From Maritalea sp047634455 (GTDB taxonomy: Bacteria > Pseudomonadota > Alphaproteobacteria > Rhizobiales > Devosiaceae), in the NCBI RefSeq assembly GCF_047634455.1, contig NZ_JBLIAI010000055.1:1-17636 (forward strand): a DNA stretch of 17,636 nucleotides. Direction: 5' to 3'. Positions 1-8,639 of the stretch are shown piece by piece. Position 1 is the first letter of the stretch. Each line of letters begins with the position of its first letter. The notes beneath the pieces are model-generated. The model saw nothing but the letters and a program-made list of their open reading frames with translations, made no database searches and was not told where the DNA came from. The translations under genes were made by a program, and so were the position numbers.

Positions 1-96
1 ACGGGATGAGCCGCAGGAATTTTTACTTAAGGCGACGGGCTGATCGCCACTTCTAAGCCTTTTTCATTAAATAAAATCCTTTCGATAGTATTGGAA
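1..96. other. Leading non-coding stretch with hairpin; possible 3' end of an upstream gene
   Basis: Two plus frames are open from the window edge. One ends at TGA 41-43, the other at TAA 54-56. Either could be the tail of a gene lying outside, and neither tail is recognisable. GGCGA (31-35) can pair with TCGCC (44-48). A longer alternative pairs AAGGC (29-33) with GCCTT (57-61) and runs into a short T stretch (60-64), which would fit a weak terminator for the preceding gene. Nothing else is supported here. Confidence 0.3.
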
Positions 97-1200
97 ATGA
101 ACAAATCTATGCACCATTTTACTCGCCTTGCACTTCTCATCGTCTGCCTTTTTTATGCTAATGCGGCTTTTGCTCAATCCGTCAGGGAAATGGCGGGCCA
201 AATGATTATGATCGGTTTTGCGCACGACAGCGCAAAAAGCGAGCAGCAAAGCCGTCTGGTTTCATTGCTTGAAACGGGGCAGATTGGCGGCGTGATGTAT
301 TTGAAATACAATATTAAGAGCCTCACAGATGTTGCCAATATGAACCGAGAGTTTTTGGCAGCGGGGGGGAGGGTGCAACCGCTGATTGCTATTGATCAGG
401 AAGGCGGCGTTGTTGAGCGGCTTACCAAAGCAGTTGGGTTTAAAGAAATTCCCAGTGCTCGTGATGTGGCGTTGAACATGGATAAAAATGGCGCAAATGC
501 GCTCTATGCCGATCTTGCTAAACGGATGAAAAAGCTAGGTTTCAATACCAACTTTGGCCCGGTGGTGGATCTTTTGATCAACAAGAATAATCCGATTATC
601 GCCAAATATGGCCGGTCATTTTCGTCTCGTGCAGACATTGTAACCAAGTTTGCGACCGCTTTTGTCGATGGGCATCGTCAGGCCGGTATGATCACCGGGC
701 TGAAGCATTTTCCCGGCCACGGTTCAAGCGCTACAGATTCCCATCTGGGTTTTGTCGATATCTCAAACAGCTGGACACAAGCAGAATACGAGCCATTTGC
801 AGCACTTATTGCGAACGGTAAAGCTGATATGATTATGGCAGGGCATCTGTTCCACAGCGGTTATGTGGTCGAAGGCGAAAAGCAAGTGCCTGCGAGCTTG
901 TCGCCCGTCGCGCTGACCACTGTTTTGCGAAACGGCATGGGATTTGACGGTGTCATCATTTCTGACGATATGGAAATGGGCGCAATCACAAAACACTTTG
1001 GATTTGAGGAAGCAATTGTTCGCGCGGTGAATGCTGGCAATGATATCTTGCTGTTCTCCAATACGGTCAAACCTTCACTTGGTCTGCCAAAGCGCATACT
1101 GGATGTGCTTGAGACTGAGGCCACTCGCGATCCGTCCTTTGCGCGTAAAATTGAAGCGAGCTATCGGCGCATAATCGCATTGAAGTCCCGATTAAACTGA
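97..1200 (+). CDS. Secreted glycoside hydrolase family 3 protein, NagZ-like beta-N-acetylhexosaminidase
   Basis: GH3 N-terminal (NagZ-type) barrel, 367 residues. Enzymes of this group release beta-linked N-acetylglucosamine, usually from peptidoglycan fragments. The loop KHFPGHG (residues 203-209) is followed by DSH, giving the Asp214/His216 acid-base dyad known from NagZ. ISDDMEM carries the expected nucleophile Asp290, so the active site looks complete. Unlike classical cytoplasmic NagZ, it starts with a signal peptide: a short n-region, a hydrophobic core (about residues 8-20) and a probable cleavage after AFA at residue 26. This places it in the periplasm. An in-frame TTG at 91 is possible, but ATG 97 gives the better signal peptide; ATG 109 has GGAA 12 nt upstream and cannot be excluded. 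The next gene is 133 bp away, so an operon is not obvious. Family is certain. Exact substrate (muropeptide or another hexosaminide) is inferred. Confidence 0.85.
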   Translation: MNKSMHHFTRLALLIVCLFYANAAFAQSVREMAGQMIMIGFAHDSAKSEQQSRLVSLLETGQIGGVMYLKYNIKSLTDVANMNREFLAAGGRVQPLIAIDQEGGVVERLTKAVGFKEIPSARDVALNMDKNGANALYADLAKRMKKLGFNTNFGPVVDLLINKNNPIIAKYGRSFSSRADIVTKFATAFVDGHRQAGMITGLKHFPGHGSSATDSHLGFVDISNSWTQAEYEPFAALIANGKADMIMAGHLFHSGYVVEGEKQVPASLSPVALTTVLRNGMGFDGVIISDDMEMGAITKHFGFEEAIVRAVNAGNDILLFSNTVKPSLGLPKRILDVLETEATRDPSFARKIEASYRRIIALKSRLN

Positions 1201-1250
1201 GTTTGGCGCGGTTTTTGAGCACAAAAACAATCAATCTTTTGCTTGGTGAG

Positions 1251-1277
1251 GTTGATCACTATACATTGTCGATCAAC
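1251..1277. promoter_or_regulatory. Perfect 7-bp inverted repeat, possible operator
   Basis: GTTGATC at 1251-1257 and GATCAAC at 1271-1277 are perfect complements across a 13-nt spacer, 57 bp before the LpxH-like gene. There is no T tract after it, so it is a poor terminator. It could be a binding site for a dimeric regulator in the leader of the phosphoesterase gene, or chance. Confidence 0.25.
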
Positions 1278-1333
1278 TGAGCTTGGAATCGAATTTGATC
1301 GTTCCGCGCAGTCATTAAATAGCGAGCGTAAGA

Positions 1334-2134
1334 ATGACAGAAGAAAACAAGTCCACACATGTCAAAGCACTGTTTATTTCTGATGTGCATTTGGGTATGA
1401 AGACGATCCGCGTTGATCAACTTCTGGATTTTCTGTCCAACTATGATGCGGATACCATCTATTTGGTGGGTGATATTCTTGACGGCTGGCGCTTGCAAAA
1501 AAAATGGCGCTGGCCAGAAACATACAATATTTTGCTGCAAAAATTGCTGCAAAAGGCGAACAATGGCGCGCGCATAATCTATTTACCGGGCAATCACGAC
1601 GAATTTTTGCGCAACTATTTGGGCACTCACTTTGGTGACATAGAAATTGTTGATCGCACAATCCATCATGCCGCCGACGGTAAACGCTATTTGGTTATTC
1701 ACGGTGATCAGTTTGATGTTGTGGTGCTGCATGCGAAGTGGTTGGCGCATTTGGGCGACTGGGCTTATAACGCCGCGTTGCGCTTAAACATTGGCGTGAA
1801 CTTTGTGCGGCGCAAACTCGGTTTTGGCTATTGGTCGCTTTCGGCCTGGGCCAAGCATAAAGTCAAAAATGCTGTCAGTTTTATTGGCCGATATGAAGAA
1901 GCTTTGGCGCTCGAGGCCAAGCAATCTGGCGTGGATGGTGTTATTTGCGGCCACATACATCACGCTGACATGCATGACCATTACGGCACCCGCTATATCA
2001 ACACTGGCGATTGGGTGGAAAGCTGCACGGCAATTGTTGAGCATAATGATGGTGAGTTTGAGTTGATCAGGTGGACAGAAATGGCACCGCCGGCTTCGGG
2101 TAGGCGAACCAAACAACCGCAAAATGCTGCGTGA
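1334..2134 (+). CDS. Calcineurin-like metallophosphoesterase, LpxH-like (UDP-2,3-diacylglucosamine diphosphatase family)
   Basis: 266 residues with the full metal-binding series of the family: D17-x-H19 (SDVHLG), D47 (GDILDGW), N87-H88-D89 (GNHDE), H123-G-D (HGDQFD) and G-H207-x-H209 (GHIHHAD). These residues hold two metal ions in LpxH, which splits UDP-2,3-diacylglucosamine to lipid X and UMP in lipid A synthesis at the inner membrane. The protein is slightly longer than E. coli LpxH (240 residues). Alphaproteobacteria generally use the unrelated LpxI for this step, so the COG2908-type protein here may act on a different phosphodiester or pyrophosphate; that is an inference. The start at ATG 1334 is preceded by a purine-rich GAGCGTAAGA segment. 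It stands alone between the GH3 gene and the transporter. No membrane segment is seen. Phosphoesterase assignment is firm, the lipid A role is not. Confidence 0.75.
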   Translation: MTEENKSTHVKALFISDVHLGMKTIRVDQLLDFLSNYDADTIYLVGDILDGWRLQKKWRWPETYNILLQKLLQKANNGARIIYLPGNHDEFLRNYLGTHFGDIEIVDRTIHHAADGKRYLVIHGDQFDVVVLHAKWLAHLGDWAYNAALRLNIGVNFVRRKLGFGYWSLSAWAKHKVKNAVSFIGRYEEALALEAKQSGVDGVICGHIHHADMHDHYGTRYINTGDWVESCTAIVEHNDGEFELIRWTEMAPPASGRRTKQPQNAA

Positions 2135-2297
2135 AAAATAGGCTTTGGCGAAGGGTGTTCAGCATCCACAGGGCGCTGGCGTCATACGCTGCTTAGAGCA
2201 AGGCGACCCTTGCGGCAGGGGCTGTATCGTGAAAAATGAGCGCAAATATTTTTACAATTGTCTGGCGCGCATTGGCAAAATTCACCGCAAAGCCGCA

Positions 2298-2324
2298 TTG
2301 AATTTTTAACTCCCAAAGTATAAA
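2298..2324 (+). promoter_or_regulatory. Weak candidate sigma-70-like promoter for the MFS gene
   Basis: TTGAAT (2298-2303) and TATAAA (2319-2324) are separated by 15 nt, about 70 bp before the transporter start. The -10 is good and the spacer is short. The rest of the 260-bp gap from 2135 shows no convincing gene or repeat. Confidence 0.25.
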
Positions 2325-2394
2325 TTTGCTTGCTCCATTTTAAAAACCGGGGCAACGATGGTTGCGTCTTGCGTTTCTTTCAAGGTTTTGGCTC

Positions 2395-3609
2395 ATGCCC
2401 ATCGGTGTTCTTTCACGCTTGTCCTCTTCTGAGGCACGGGCGTCTTACTATTATGGTTCGATGTTTTTGGCGGTCGGCGTTGCCGTACCGTTTTTGCCGC
2501 TCTGGCTGCGCTATAAGGGCTTTAGCGATTCCGATATTGGCATTTTAAACGCTGTCCCGGTTTGGACCATGGTGCTGATCAATATTTTTGTCGGTCGTTT
2601 GGCGGACAAAGCTTCGGACTGGCGGCTCGTCATATTGTTTTGCAGTTTGATCGCTGGTTTTGCGCCTTTCTTTTTGTTCGCCACAAATGATGTGTGGCCG
2701 ATCATCTTGGTTTGGACGTTGTGCGTTTTGCCAGTGATGGCGTTATCGCCGATCATTGATGCAGCAACCGTGCGCATGACCAGACGCCGTGGCTCCGATT
2801 TTGCGATGATCCGCGTTTGGGGCACCGTTGGTTATGTTGCTGCGAACTTGGTTGGTGGCTGGTATCTGGGTTGGGCTGGTATTGCTTTGTTCTTACCGTT
2901 GTTTGTGGGTTTGAGCTTTTTGCGCGGCATGGTCGCGTTTCAGTTGCCAGCGTTTCGTCTCAAAGCTCCTGAAGATGCGCAGCTTAATTCTCAGCTGAGT
3001 AATGCACCGCCGCCGCATCGGTTGCAGGCACAAGAGTTTAAGCACATGTTTCGTCCCTGGTTTGTGCTGGCGATCATTGGGTCGGCGCTGATTGTTGCCT
3101 CGCATGGACCGCTCTATACATTTGGGTCGTTATTGTGGGACGAGCAGGGTATCGGCAAGGAGGTTATCGGGCCGCTTTGGGCGATTGGTTCTGGTGCGGA
3201 GGTGCTGATATTCTTGGCGTTTGCGCGGATCGCGAGACGTTTTTCTGCCCGTCATCTTATGCTGTTTGCTGCTGCAATGACCAGTGTGCGCTGGTTTGGT
3301 ATGACGCTTGAAATGCCGGTTTACGGCTATTTTCTCTTGCAAATGCTGCACGCCTTTTCGTTCGGCGTGACCTATTTGGGTACGCTCAATTTTGTGGCCA
3401 ATTGGACCGCAGAGAAATTTGCCGCTGAGGCACAAAGCACAGTGCAGGTACTTGGACAGGGTTTGCTGGCGACATTGGTGTTTGGCTTTGGCTTTGTTTA
3501 CGCCCAGTTTGGTGCCGCCGCGTTTGGGCTGTCCGCAGCAATTGCTGCGATTGGTGGTTTGTGTGTGATGGGATCGCTGTTGTTGGTCAATCCAAGATAT
3601 GAAGCCTAA
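2395..3609 (+). CDS. MFS transporter, MFS_1-like / phenylpropionate-permease (HcaT/LacY-like) type
   Basis: About 404 residues, almost wholly hydrophobic with roughly twelve membrane segments, standard for the major facilitator superfamily. The first segment (the YYYGSMFL...PFLPLWL stretch near residues 18-40) and the following GFSDSDIG and GRLADK loop resemble the MFS_1-like group that includes HcaT and LacY-like symporters. The motif GRLADKASDW matches the loop 2-3 signature. The middle loop (about residues 190-220) is long and charged, as usual between the two six-helix halves. A TTG at 2362 is in frame, but ATG 2395 has CAAGG (2381-2385) about 9 nt upstream and gives the expected N-terminus. 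The gene is followed directly by the hairpin at 3618-3651. Substrate cannot be told from the sequence. Confidence 0.8.
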   Translation: MPIGVLSRLSSSEARASYYYGSMFLAVGVAVPFLPLWLRYKGFSDSDIGILNAVPVWTMVLINIFVGRLADKASDWRLVILFCSLIAGFAPFFLFATNDVWPIILVWTLCVLPVMALSPIIDAATVRMTRRRGSDFAMIRVWGTVGYVAANLVGGWYLGWAGIALFLPLFVGLSFLRGMVAFQLPAFRLKAPEDAQLNSQLSNAPPPHRLQAQEFKHMFRPWFVLAIIGSALIVASHGPLYTFGSLLWDEQGIGKEVIGPLWAIGSGAEVLIFLAFARIARRFSARHLMLFAAAMTSVRWFGMTLEMPVYGYFLLQMLHAFSFGVTYLGTLNFVANWTAEKFAAEAQSTVQVLGQGLLATLVFGFGFVYAQFGAAAFGLSAAIAAIGGLCVMGSLLLVNPRYEA

Positions 3610-3617
3610 GAAACAAA

Positions 3618-3651
3618 AAGACCCGCACGGTGTTTACCAAATGCGGGCCTT
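3618..3651. terminator. Bidirectional Rho-independent terminator between convergent genes
   Basis: CCCGCA (3622-3627) pairs with TGCGGG (3642-3647). After one mismatch the stem continues with AAG (3618-3620) and CTT (3649-3651). Read on the minus strand, the stem is followed by a T-rich run (CTTTTTGTTTCTT), an excellent terminator for the giant gene ending at 3678. On the plus strand the tail is a weaker CTTCTTAAACTT for the MFS gene. Confidence 0.75.
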
Positions 3652-3677
3652 CTTAAACTTCAATATTCAGTGTTTAG

Positions 3678-6600
3678 TCAAGACCCTAGGCGCCCAAAGG
3701 CGTGTGCCAACATGGTGTAAATCTTACCACGATCTGAGGTTAGATTTGCCTGGGTGTCGCGCACTGGGTTGTTGCCGCCCGCGGCCTCACGCAGGATTTG
3801 CTCAAACTCGGTCATGAATTCGCGTGCTGTATTGGCAAATTCTTCGTCTCTCTTCAGCTTTTTGCGTACGTCGTCAAATGTGCCTTGTCCAGCCAACGTG
3901 TAGAGCCGGCGCGAAAATACGTCGGTCTGGCCGTTTTGGTAGCGCATCCAAGCGTCATCGAGCGCCTTTTGATCCACCGCAGCAATCATTTCGCTGGTGA
4001 GGCTGTTGAGGTTGCTGCCACGCTGGTTTTGCGTATCAGCTTGCTGGTTTGCTGAGGCGTTGCGCAAGAGGCTGCGGACCCAATTGTCATCAGTTGGGGC
4101 AGCTTGTTCTGGAGCGGGCTGTGGTGCCGGTGCTTGGCGCTGCGGAACGGCCTGTTGGCGTTGGGGTTGGAGCGCAGGCTGTGCCTGAACTCTTTGCTGC
4201 TCTGCTTCGATCTGGCGTTCCAAAAGCGCGGCGATTTTCTCTGACGAAATATCGTCATCGCGTGTTGGCATAACCGGTTCTGGGCGGCGTTGTGGCGGAG
4301 TAGCCTGCGGTGCTTCTACCGGGCGCGTTGCCTCTTGGTGAAGTTGGGGGCGTGGTGCATCGCGACGGGGTGCTGGGGCAGGTGCTGGGTTGTGACGCGG
4401 CGCAGCAGATGGGGCGGTGAAACTATGTGAACTGGACTGCGCGTTTACGATATTGTTCAACTCGCTCAACGCTTCGATTTGTTCTGCAACCACACGGCGC
4501 ATGGCAGCAGCACTTGCTTTGGTTTCCTCTGGCAGCTCCAACATGCCGCGCTGCAATTCGCCACGGGTTGAGCGCAATTCTTCGTTCATTTGACCCGCAG
4601 TCGAGCGCATGGCTTGGGCGGTTTCGTTGAATTGGTCTGTTGCTTGGCGGATTGCATCTTGCATTTCTTCGACCAGCGCTTTTTGCGTTTGTTGCATGAC
4701 GCTTTGTGCGCGCTGGCTTTCGATGCCTGCCGTTTCCGTTAATGTACGTAAGTTGTTGGAAACGGATGAAGATGCGCCACGGACTGTTTCGTCCAGCGCA
4801 ACTTGAGTGGCAGCAATGCGTTGTTCGGCTTCATTGACCGTTTCGGCCAATGAGCGGGCAAATATGCGCAAGCGTCCGTCAATTTCTTCAGCGCGATTGG
4901 TAAAGCCCTGTGCCAACGCATCAAGTGCGGTGCGCCCACCTTCAATGGTTTCAATAGACACCATGCTCGCGCTTGTGAGGTCGCGGGCTGCATCGGTGAA
5001 GCCATGCGCCTGTCCTTCGAGCGAATGTTTGACTTCGCCAACTTCTGCAAGCAAACCGCTGATTGTGGCTTGAAGGGCAGAAACGTGCTCGCTCATCAGG
5101 CGGCCTGCGTCGTCGGTGCCCACCAATGCATCGCGAACAGCGTCTGAATAACGCGAAGTGTGTTGACCAATACTGCCTTCCAGCGTTGCCAGATTGTTGC
5201 CCGACGTTTCAAGAACCTGCTGCAAGAGCATGTTTGAATCGTTGAGTTTGGCCAAGGCGCGGGTGACATCTTCTTCGATGCGAGCTGTTGAGACCGACAT
5301 GATCTCTTCTGCGCCCGACGCTGATTTTTGAAGCGCAGCGTCGAGAATATTTTGGTGGTTCGACAAGCGATCGTCCAGTTCGCCAGCTTTTTGGTCGATC
5401 AGTTTTGACAATGTTTCTGACTGCAAGGCGACAACGCGGTTCATGGCGCTTGATTTGTCGCTCAACTCTTGGGCCGTGGCCACACCGCGCACTTCGACCA
5501 AGTCTTGTAGTTTATCGCTCACCGCTGTCATTTGCTGCATGGCACCGCGCACGAGTATATCCAGGCGCGTAGCCGTTACTTCAACATCGGAAGAAATGTC
5601 GTTGGTCATGCCAACCAGTTTTTCTTCCAATGTCGCCGCGATCCGGCTTGCGCCGTCATCAATATTGGACATGGTTTTGCCAAGGGCCGACGAAACAGAC
5701 GCATTGATGTCGTTCAAACGTTCAGCCGTAGCGTTCGCACGGGCGGAGATTGCATCAGGCAATGTGCCCAATTTCTCGTCGATGGTGCGGCTAAAGCTCT
5801 CGGCGGTCGTTGCAAGGCTTGCTTCGCTGCTGGTCGCGCTCGCTGCGATGCTATCAACCGCATTGCTGGCAGAAGCTGCAAGGCGTTTTTCGCTTTCGCT
5901 GATCCGGCCTTCAACTGATTTGTTGAGGCTGTTGAGCGTTGCGGCAAGGCGCTGTTCGCCATCAGAAACGCGTGTTTCCACGGTTGAGGCTAAGCCATCC
6001 ACCGTTGCTGAAAGTTTTTCTTCGCTGCCTGCGACACGCTGTTGGATGCTTGACGTGAGGTCGTTTAGCGATGTGCTAAGTCGTTGTTCTGTAGCGGCGA
6101 CACGCTCTTCTGTTTCGCTGGTGAGGCCTTGCATGGTCGCTGTAAAGCGTTGTTCGCTGTTGGACACGCTGTTTTCGATAGAGGAGGTGAGGTGCTGCGT
6201 TGCGCGGCCCAATGTTTCTGCGGACTTGATCACCCGACCTGCAATGGTTTTGTCCAATTCCGCGGTTGCTGTTTCAAACGTCTGCGTGGATTGTGACAAG
6301 GCATTTTCGACCTTGCCCGCCAACCTGTCGGTGCTTTGCTCGATGCTTGAAATCGCGCTGGTGACTTTGCCCGCGACGCCGTGTTCAGCATCTGACAAAC
6401 GTGCAATTGCACCGTCTATTTCGGTTCCAAGATGTTCGTTCACCTCAGCAACTTTGCTTTCGATCATGGACGAAACTTGCTGAGTTCGTGTTTCCATTGT
6501 TTGATTCACATCACGCAAGCTTGCATCGATATTGTCCCGGAATTTCTCGCCGGATTTGTCAAACGCTGTTGATAGTTCTTCAGTGCGTTGCTGCATTTGT

Positions 6601-8639
6601 GCGCTGAGCAATGACGCACCAGACTGCATGCTGTCGTTGAAGGCGTTGGTGTTTGACGTCAATGTTGCTTCCAGCGCCTTGGCGTTTTCGGTCAGACTTG
6701 CACTGTTGAAATCGATGGTTTCGATCAACTTGCCGCCTTTTTTGCTGACAATCTCGTCCATAGATTTCAACCGGCTGTCCAAGATAACAGCGACTTCGTC
6801 AACGCGCGCGGTAAGTTGGGCAGCCGTAGCATCGCCTGCTGTTTGCAGCAAAATGCGGGCGTCGTCTGCGCGTTCTTCTAATACGCCACCAATTTGTAGC
6901 AGTGCCGACTGCACGTTGCTTTCCAAATTGTTTGTTTGAATGGCGAGTGTTTCATCAAAGCGGATACCAAATTCTGTGAGGCTGGCTTGTGCAATGGAGG
7001 AATTCGCCAAAACATCGCTCGCAAGTTTGCTGCCGACAAGCTCTAGTTTTTCGGAGATCTCTTCGCCGCGTAGGGTCATGTCCACAAGGACGGATTCGCC
7101 TGAGGCGCGCAAAATATTGCTCAATTTTGCGCTTTCGCTATCCACGGCCGCAGAAATTGCAGAAGCGCCATTTTCGAAACTGCCCGTTAGGGCAACAATT
7201 CGCTCATCCACGTTGGCGTTGAAACTATCGGTGCCACTTGTTAGCGCTGATATCAGCAGGTTCGATTTTTGATCGAAAAGGCTGGTAAACGCATTGGTGT
7301 TTTGGTCAAGAAGCTGCGCGACGTTTCGCATCTTATCATCAACCAATGTGCCAAAGCCGTCGGTGCGTTCAACCAACACCTGGTCAAGCTGACCTGCCCG
7401 GGCTGAAATCATCCGGTCGAGTTTTTCGTTGCGCTCGTCAAATGAAGACTGCAATTCGACGGTGCGTCCGGCAAGTGTGCTGTCCAGTGCGGCTGTTTTG
7501 TCTTCGATTGAGGCTTCAAGCTGGTTGGTGCGGTTTGCCATCACATGATCAAATTCACCAGTGCGCTGTGCGATTAGCGATGCCAAATTGGCGGTGCGTT
7601 CGTCAACGGTGATATTGAGCTTTTCCGTGCTGTCGTCCAGGGCGGCAACCAAATCTGTTTGACGATTTTGAATTGTTTCGTCAAAGCTCCTTGCGCGTTC
7701 AGCAATGGCCCCGTCAATGGTCATGCCAGCGCTCTGAACCGCATTGGCGACCTCGTTCTTTTGGCTTTCAATCGTTGATGTGATGTTGCCACCAACCGTC
7801 TTCATTTGTTCAACAAATAGCGTGCCAACACTGTCTAGCTTTGTTGAGAAGTCCGCGTGAACATCAGAAATCGCTTCGCGCACACGATCTGAGTTGGTAA
7901 CCACTGCATTGCGCTGCGATGCCAATTCTTCAATCAGCGAGCGCATCCGCATTTCATTGTTCGCATAGGTGCGCTCCAATGAATTTACTTCATTGTGGAC
8001 CATGACTTCTAATTCGCTGGCCCGAGACAGTGCGCGTTCAAGACCATCGCCAATCGCGTTTACTTCACGACGGACGGCCTGACCCACCGTTTTGATTTGT
8101 TGGGATGCTGTTGCTTCAGGTTCGGTTAGTCGCATTGCGGCGCGGGTCATTGAAGAGGCGGCAAGCCGCAAATCGTTGGCGCGTTTGGCCATGACAGCGA
8201 TAGCAAAAAAGGCCAGTACGGGAATGATCATGAGGGCGATATAGGCGGCAAATTCAGGTGTGCGTAGAGTTTGTGTTGCCAGTGTTGCCTCAGTCAGGGT
8301 CGGCCCAAACCGGAAGTAGCCCAAAGCGCCAATGACAAGCATCCAGACAATTGAGGCGAGTGCGGCGACCCAATATGGCGTGGATGAGGATTTTGACTGC
8401 AAGGAATAAAGAATGCCAGCAGCACTTGAGCGATCATCATTTGCGATCCCTTTGGTGCGGGCGGCAATGCGTTCTGCTGAGCGCGTGCGGCTTGGTGTTG
8501 CCTGAGGCGATTTTGTGGTCGCGGCCGCACTATTGTGTGCACCCGAATCGCTTGCAGCAGAATTCTCTAAAGCACTCTCAACCGCTGAAAATGCGAGTGT
8601 CGCTGGGTCATTTGGTGTTGAACCACTATTTTTTGCCAT
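3678..8639 (-). CDS. Growth-pole-ring-type giant coiled-coil membrane protein (GPR/RgsE-like)
   Basis: 1653 residues. Layout: a Ser/Ala-rich N-terminal tail (about 1-88), two membrane segments (about 89-108 and 129-151), then more than 1200 residues of helical repeats, a Pro/Gln-rich linker (about 1403-1515) and a compact C-terminal domain (about 1518-1653) with the WMRYQNGQTDVFSRRLYTL signature. This layout matches the apolipoprotein-like GROWTH POLE RING protein of Agrobacterium (Atu1348, about 2100 residues) and RgsE of Sinorhizobium, which form a ring at the growing pole and are needed for polar cell-wall growth in Hyphomicrobiales. The protein here is shorter. Two repeat types are clear: fifteen 11-residue units (316-480) and nine 22-residue units (759-956). 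ATG 8639 is preferred over in-frame TTG 8645; AAGG lies 11 nt before the ATG. Stop TGA is followed by a strong terminator. The promoter side carries a CtrA-type box. The ortholog call rests on architecture and remembered family features, not on an alignment. Confidence 0.8.
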   Translation of the reverse strand: MAKNSGSTPNDPATLAFSAVESALENSAASDSGAHNSAAATTKSPQATPSRTRSAERIAARTKGIANDDRSSAAGILYSLQSKSSSTPYWVAALASIVWMLVIGALGYFRFGPTLTEATLATQTLRTPEFAAYIALMIIPVLAFFAIAVMAKRANDLRLAASSMTRAAMRLTEPEATASQQIKTVGQAVRREVNAIGDGLERALSRASELEVMVHNEVNSLERTYANNEMRMRSLIEELASQRNAVVTNSDRVREAISDVHADFSTKLDSVGTLFVEQMKTVGGNITSTIESQKNEVANAVQSAGMTIDGAIAERARSFDETIQNRQTDLVAALDDSTEKLNITVDERTANLASLIAQRTGEFDHVMANRTNQLEASIEDKTAALDSTLAGRTVELQSSFDERNEKLDRMISARAGQLDQVLVERTDGFGTLVDDKMRNVAQLLDQNTNAFTSLFDQKSNLLISALTSGTDSFNANVDERIVALTGSFENGASAISAAVDSESAKLSNILRASGESVLVDMTLRGEEISEKLELVGSKLASDVLANSSIAQASLTEFGIRFDETLAIQTNNLESNVQSALLQIGGVLEERADDARILLQTAGDATAAQLTARVDEVAVILDSRLKSMDEIVSKKGGKLIETIDFNSASLTENAKALEATLTSNTNAFNDSMQSGASLLSAQMQQRTEELSTAFDKSGEKFRDNIDASLRDVNQTMETRTQQVSSMIESKVAEVNEHLGTEIDGAIARLSDAEHGVAGKVTSAISSIEQSTDRLAGKVENALSQSTQTFETATAELDKTIAGRVIKSAETLGRATQHLTSSIENSVSNSEQRFTATMQGLTSETEERVAATEQRLSTSLNDLTSSIQQRVAGSEEKLSATVDGLASTVETRVSDGEQRLAATLNSLNKSVEGRISESEKRLAASASNAVDSIAASATSSEASLATTAESFSRTIDEKLGTLPDAISARANATAERLNDINASVSSALGKTMSNIDDGASRIAATLEEKLVGMTNDISSDVEVTATRLDILVRGAMQQMTAVSDKLQDLVEVRGVATAQELSDKSSAMNRVVALQSETLSKLIDQKAGELDDRLSNHQNILDAALQKSASGAEEIMSVSTARIEEDVTRALAKLNDSNMLLQQVLETSGNNLATLEGSIGQHTSRYSDAVRDALVGTDDAGRLMSEHVSALQATISGLLAEVGEVKHSLEGQAHGFTDAARDLTSASMVSIETIEGGRTALDALAQGFTNRAEEIDGRLRIFARSLAETVNEAEQRIAATQVALDETVRGASSSVSNNLRTLTETAGIESQRAQSVMQQTQKALVEEMQDAIRQATDQFNETAQAMRSTAGQMNEELRSTRGELQRGMLELPEETKASAAAMRRVVAEQIEALSELNNIVNAQSSSHSFTAPSAAPRHNPAPAPAPRRDAPRPQLHQEATRPVEAPQATPPQRRPEPVMPTRDDDISSEKIAALLERQIEAEQQRVQAQPALQPQRQQAVPQRQAPAPQPAPEQAAPTDDNWVRSLLRNASANQQADTQNQRGSNLNSLTSEMIAAVDQKALDDAWMRYQNGQTDVFSRRLYTLAGQGTFDDVRKKLKRDEEFANTAREFMTEFEQILREAAGGNNPVRDTQANLTSDRGKIYTMLAHAFGRLGS
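5772..6365 (-). repeat. Nine 22-residue (66-bp) coding repeats in the GPR-like gene
   Basis: Residues 759-956 fall into nine gap-free units of 22 residues. The best units begin VSNSEQRF, VAATEQRL, VAGSEEKL, VSDGEQRL and ISESEKRL and usually end in ER, QR, TR or GR. A 22-residue period is the apolipoprotein A/E-type amphipathic helix repeat. The units are diverged in DNA, so this is an old, selected protein repeat and not a recent expansion. Confidence 0.85.
7200..7694 (-). repeat. Fifteen 11-residue (hendecad) coding repeats in the GPR-like gene
   Basis: Residues 316-480 divide without gaps into fifteen 11-residue units. Examples are TANLASLIAQR, TGEFDHVMANR, TVELQSSFDER and AGQLDQVLVER: T at position 1, a large hydrophobic residue at 4, another near 7-8, and R or K at 11. 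Hendecads favour a nearly straight or slightly right-handed coiled coil, different from heptads. The segment lies about 165 residues after the second membrane helix. Confidence 0.85.

Noticed and set aside
5443..6483. 346-codon plus-strand open frame inside the GPR-like gene
   Set aside because: It is antisense to the repeat region of a well-supported gene. Its composition mirrors the Ser/Ala/Thr-rich repeats and it has no recognisable domain.
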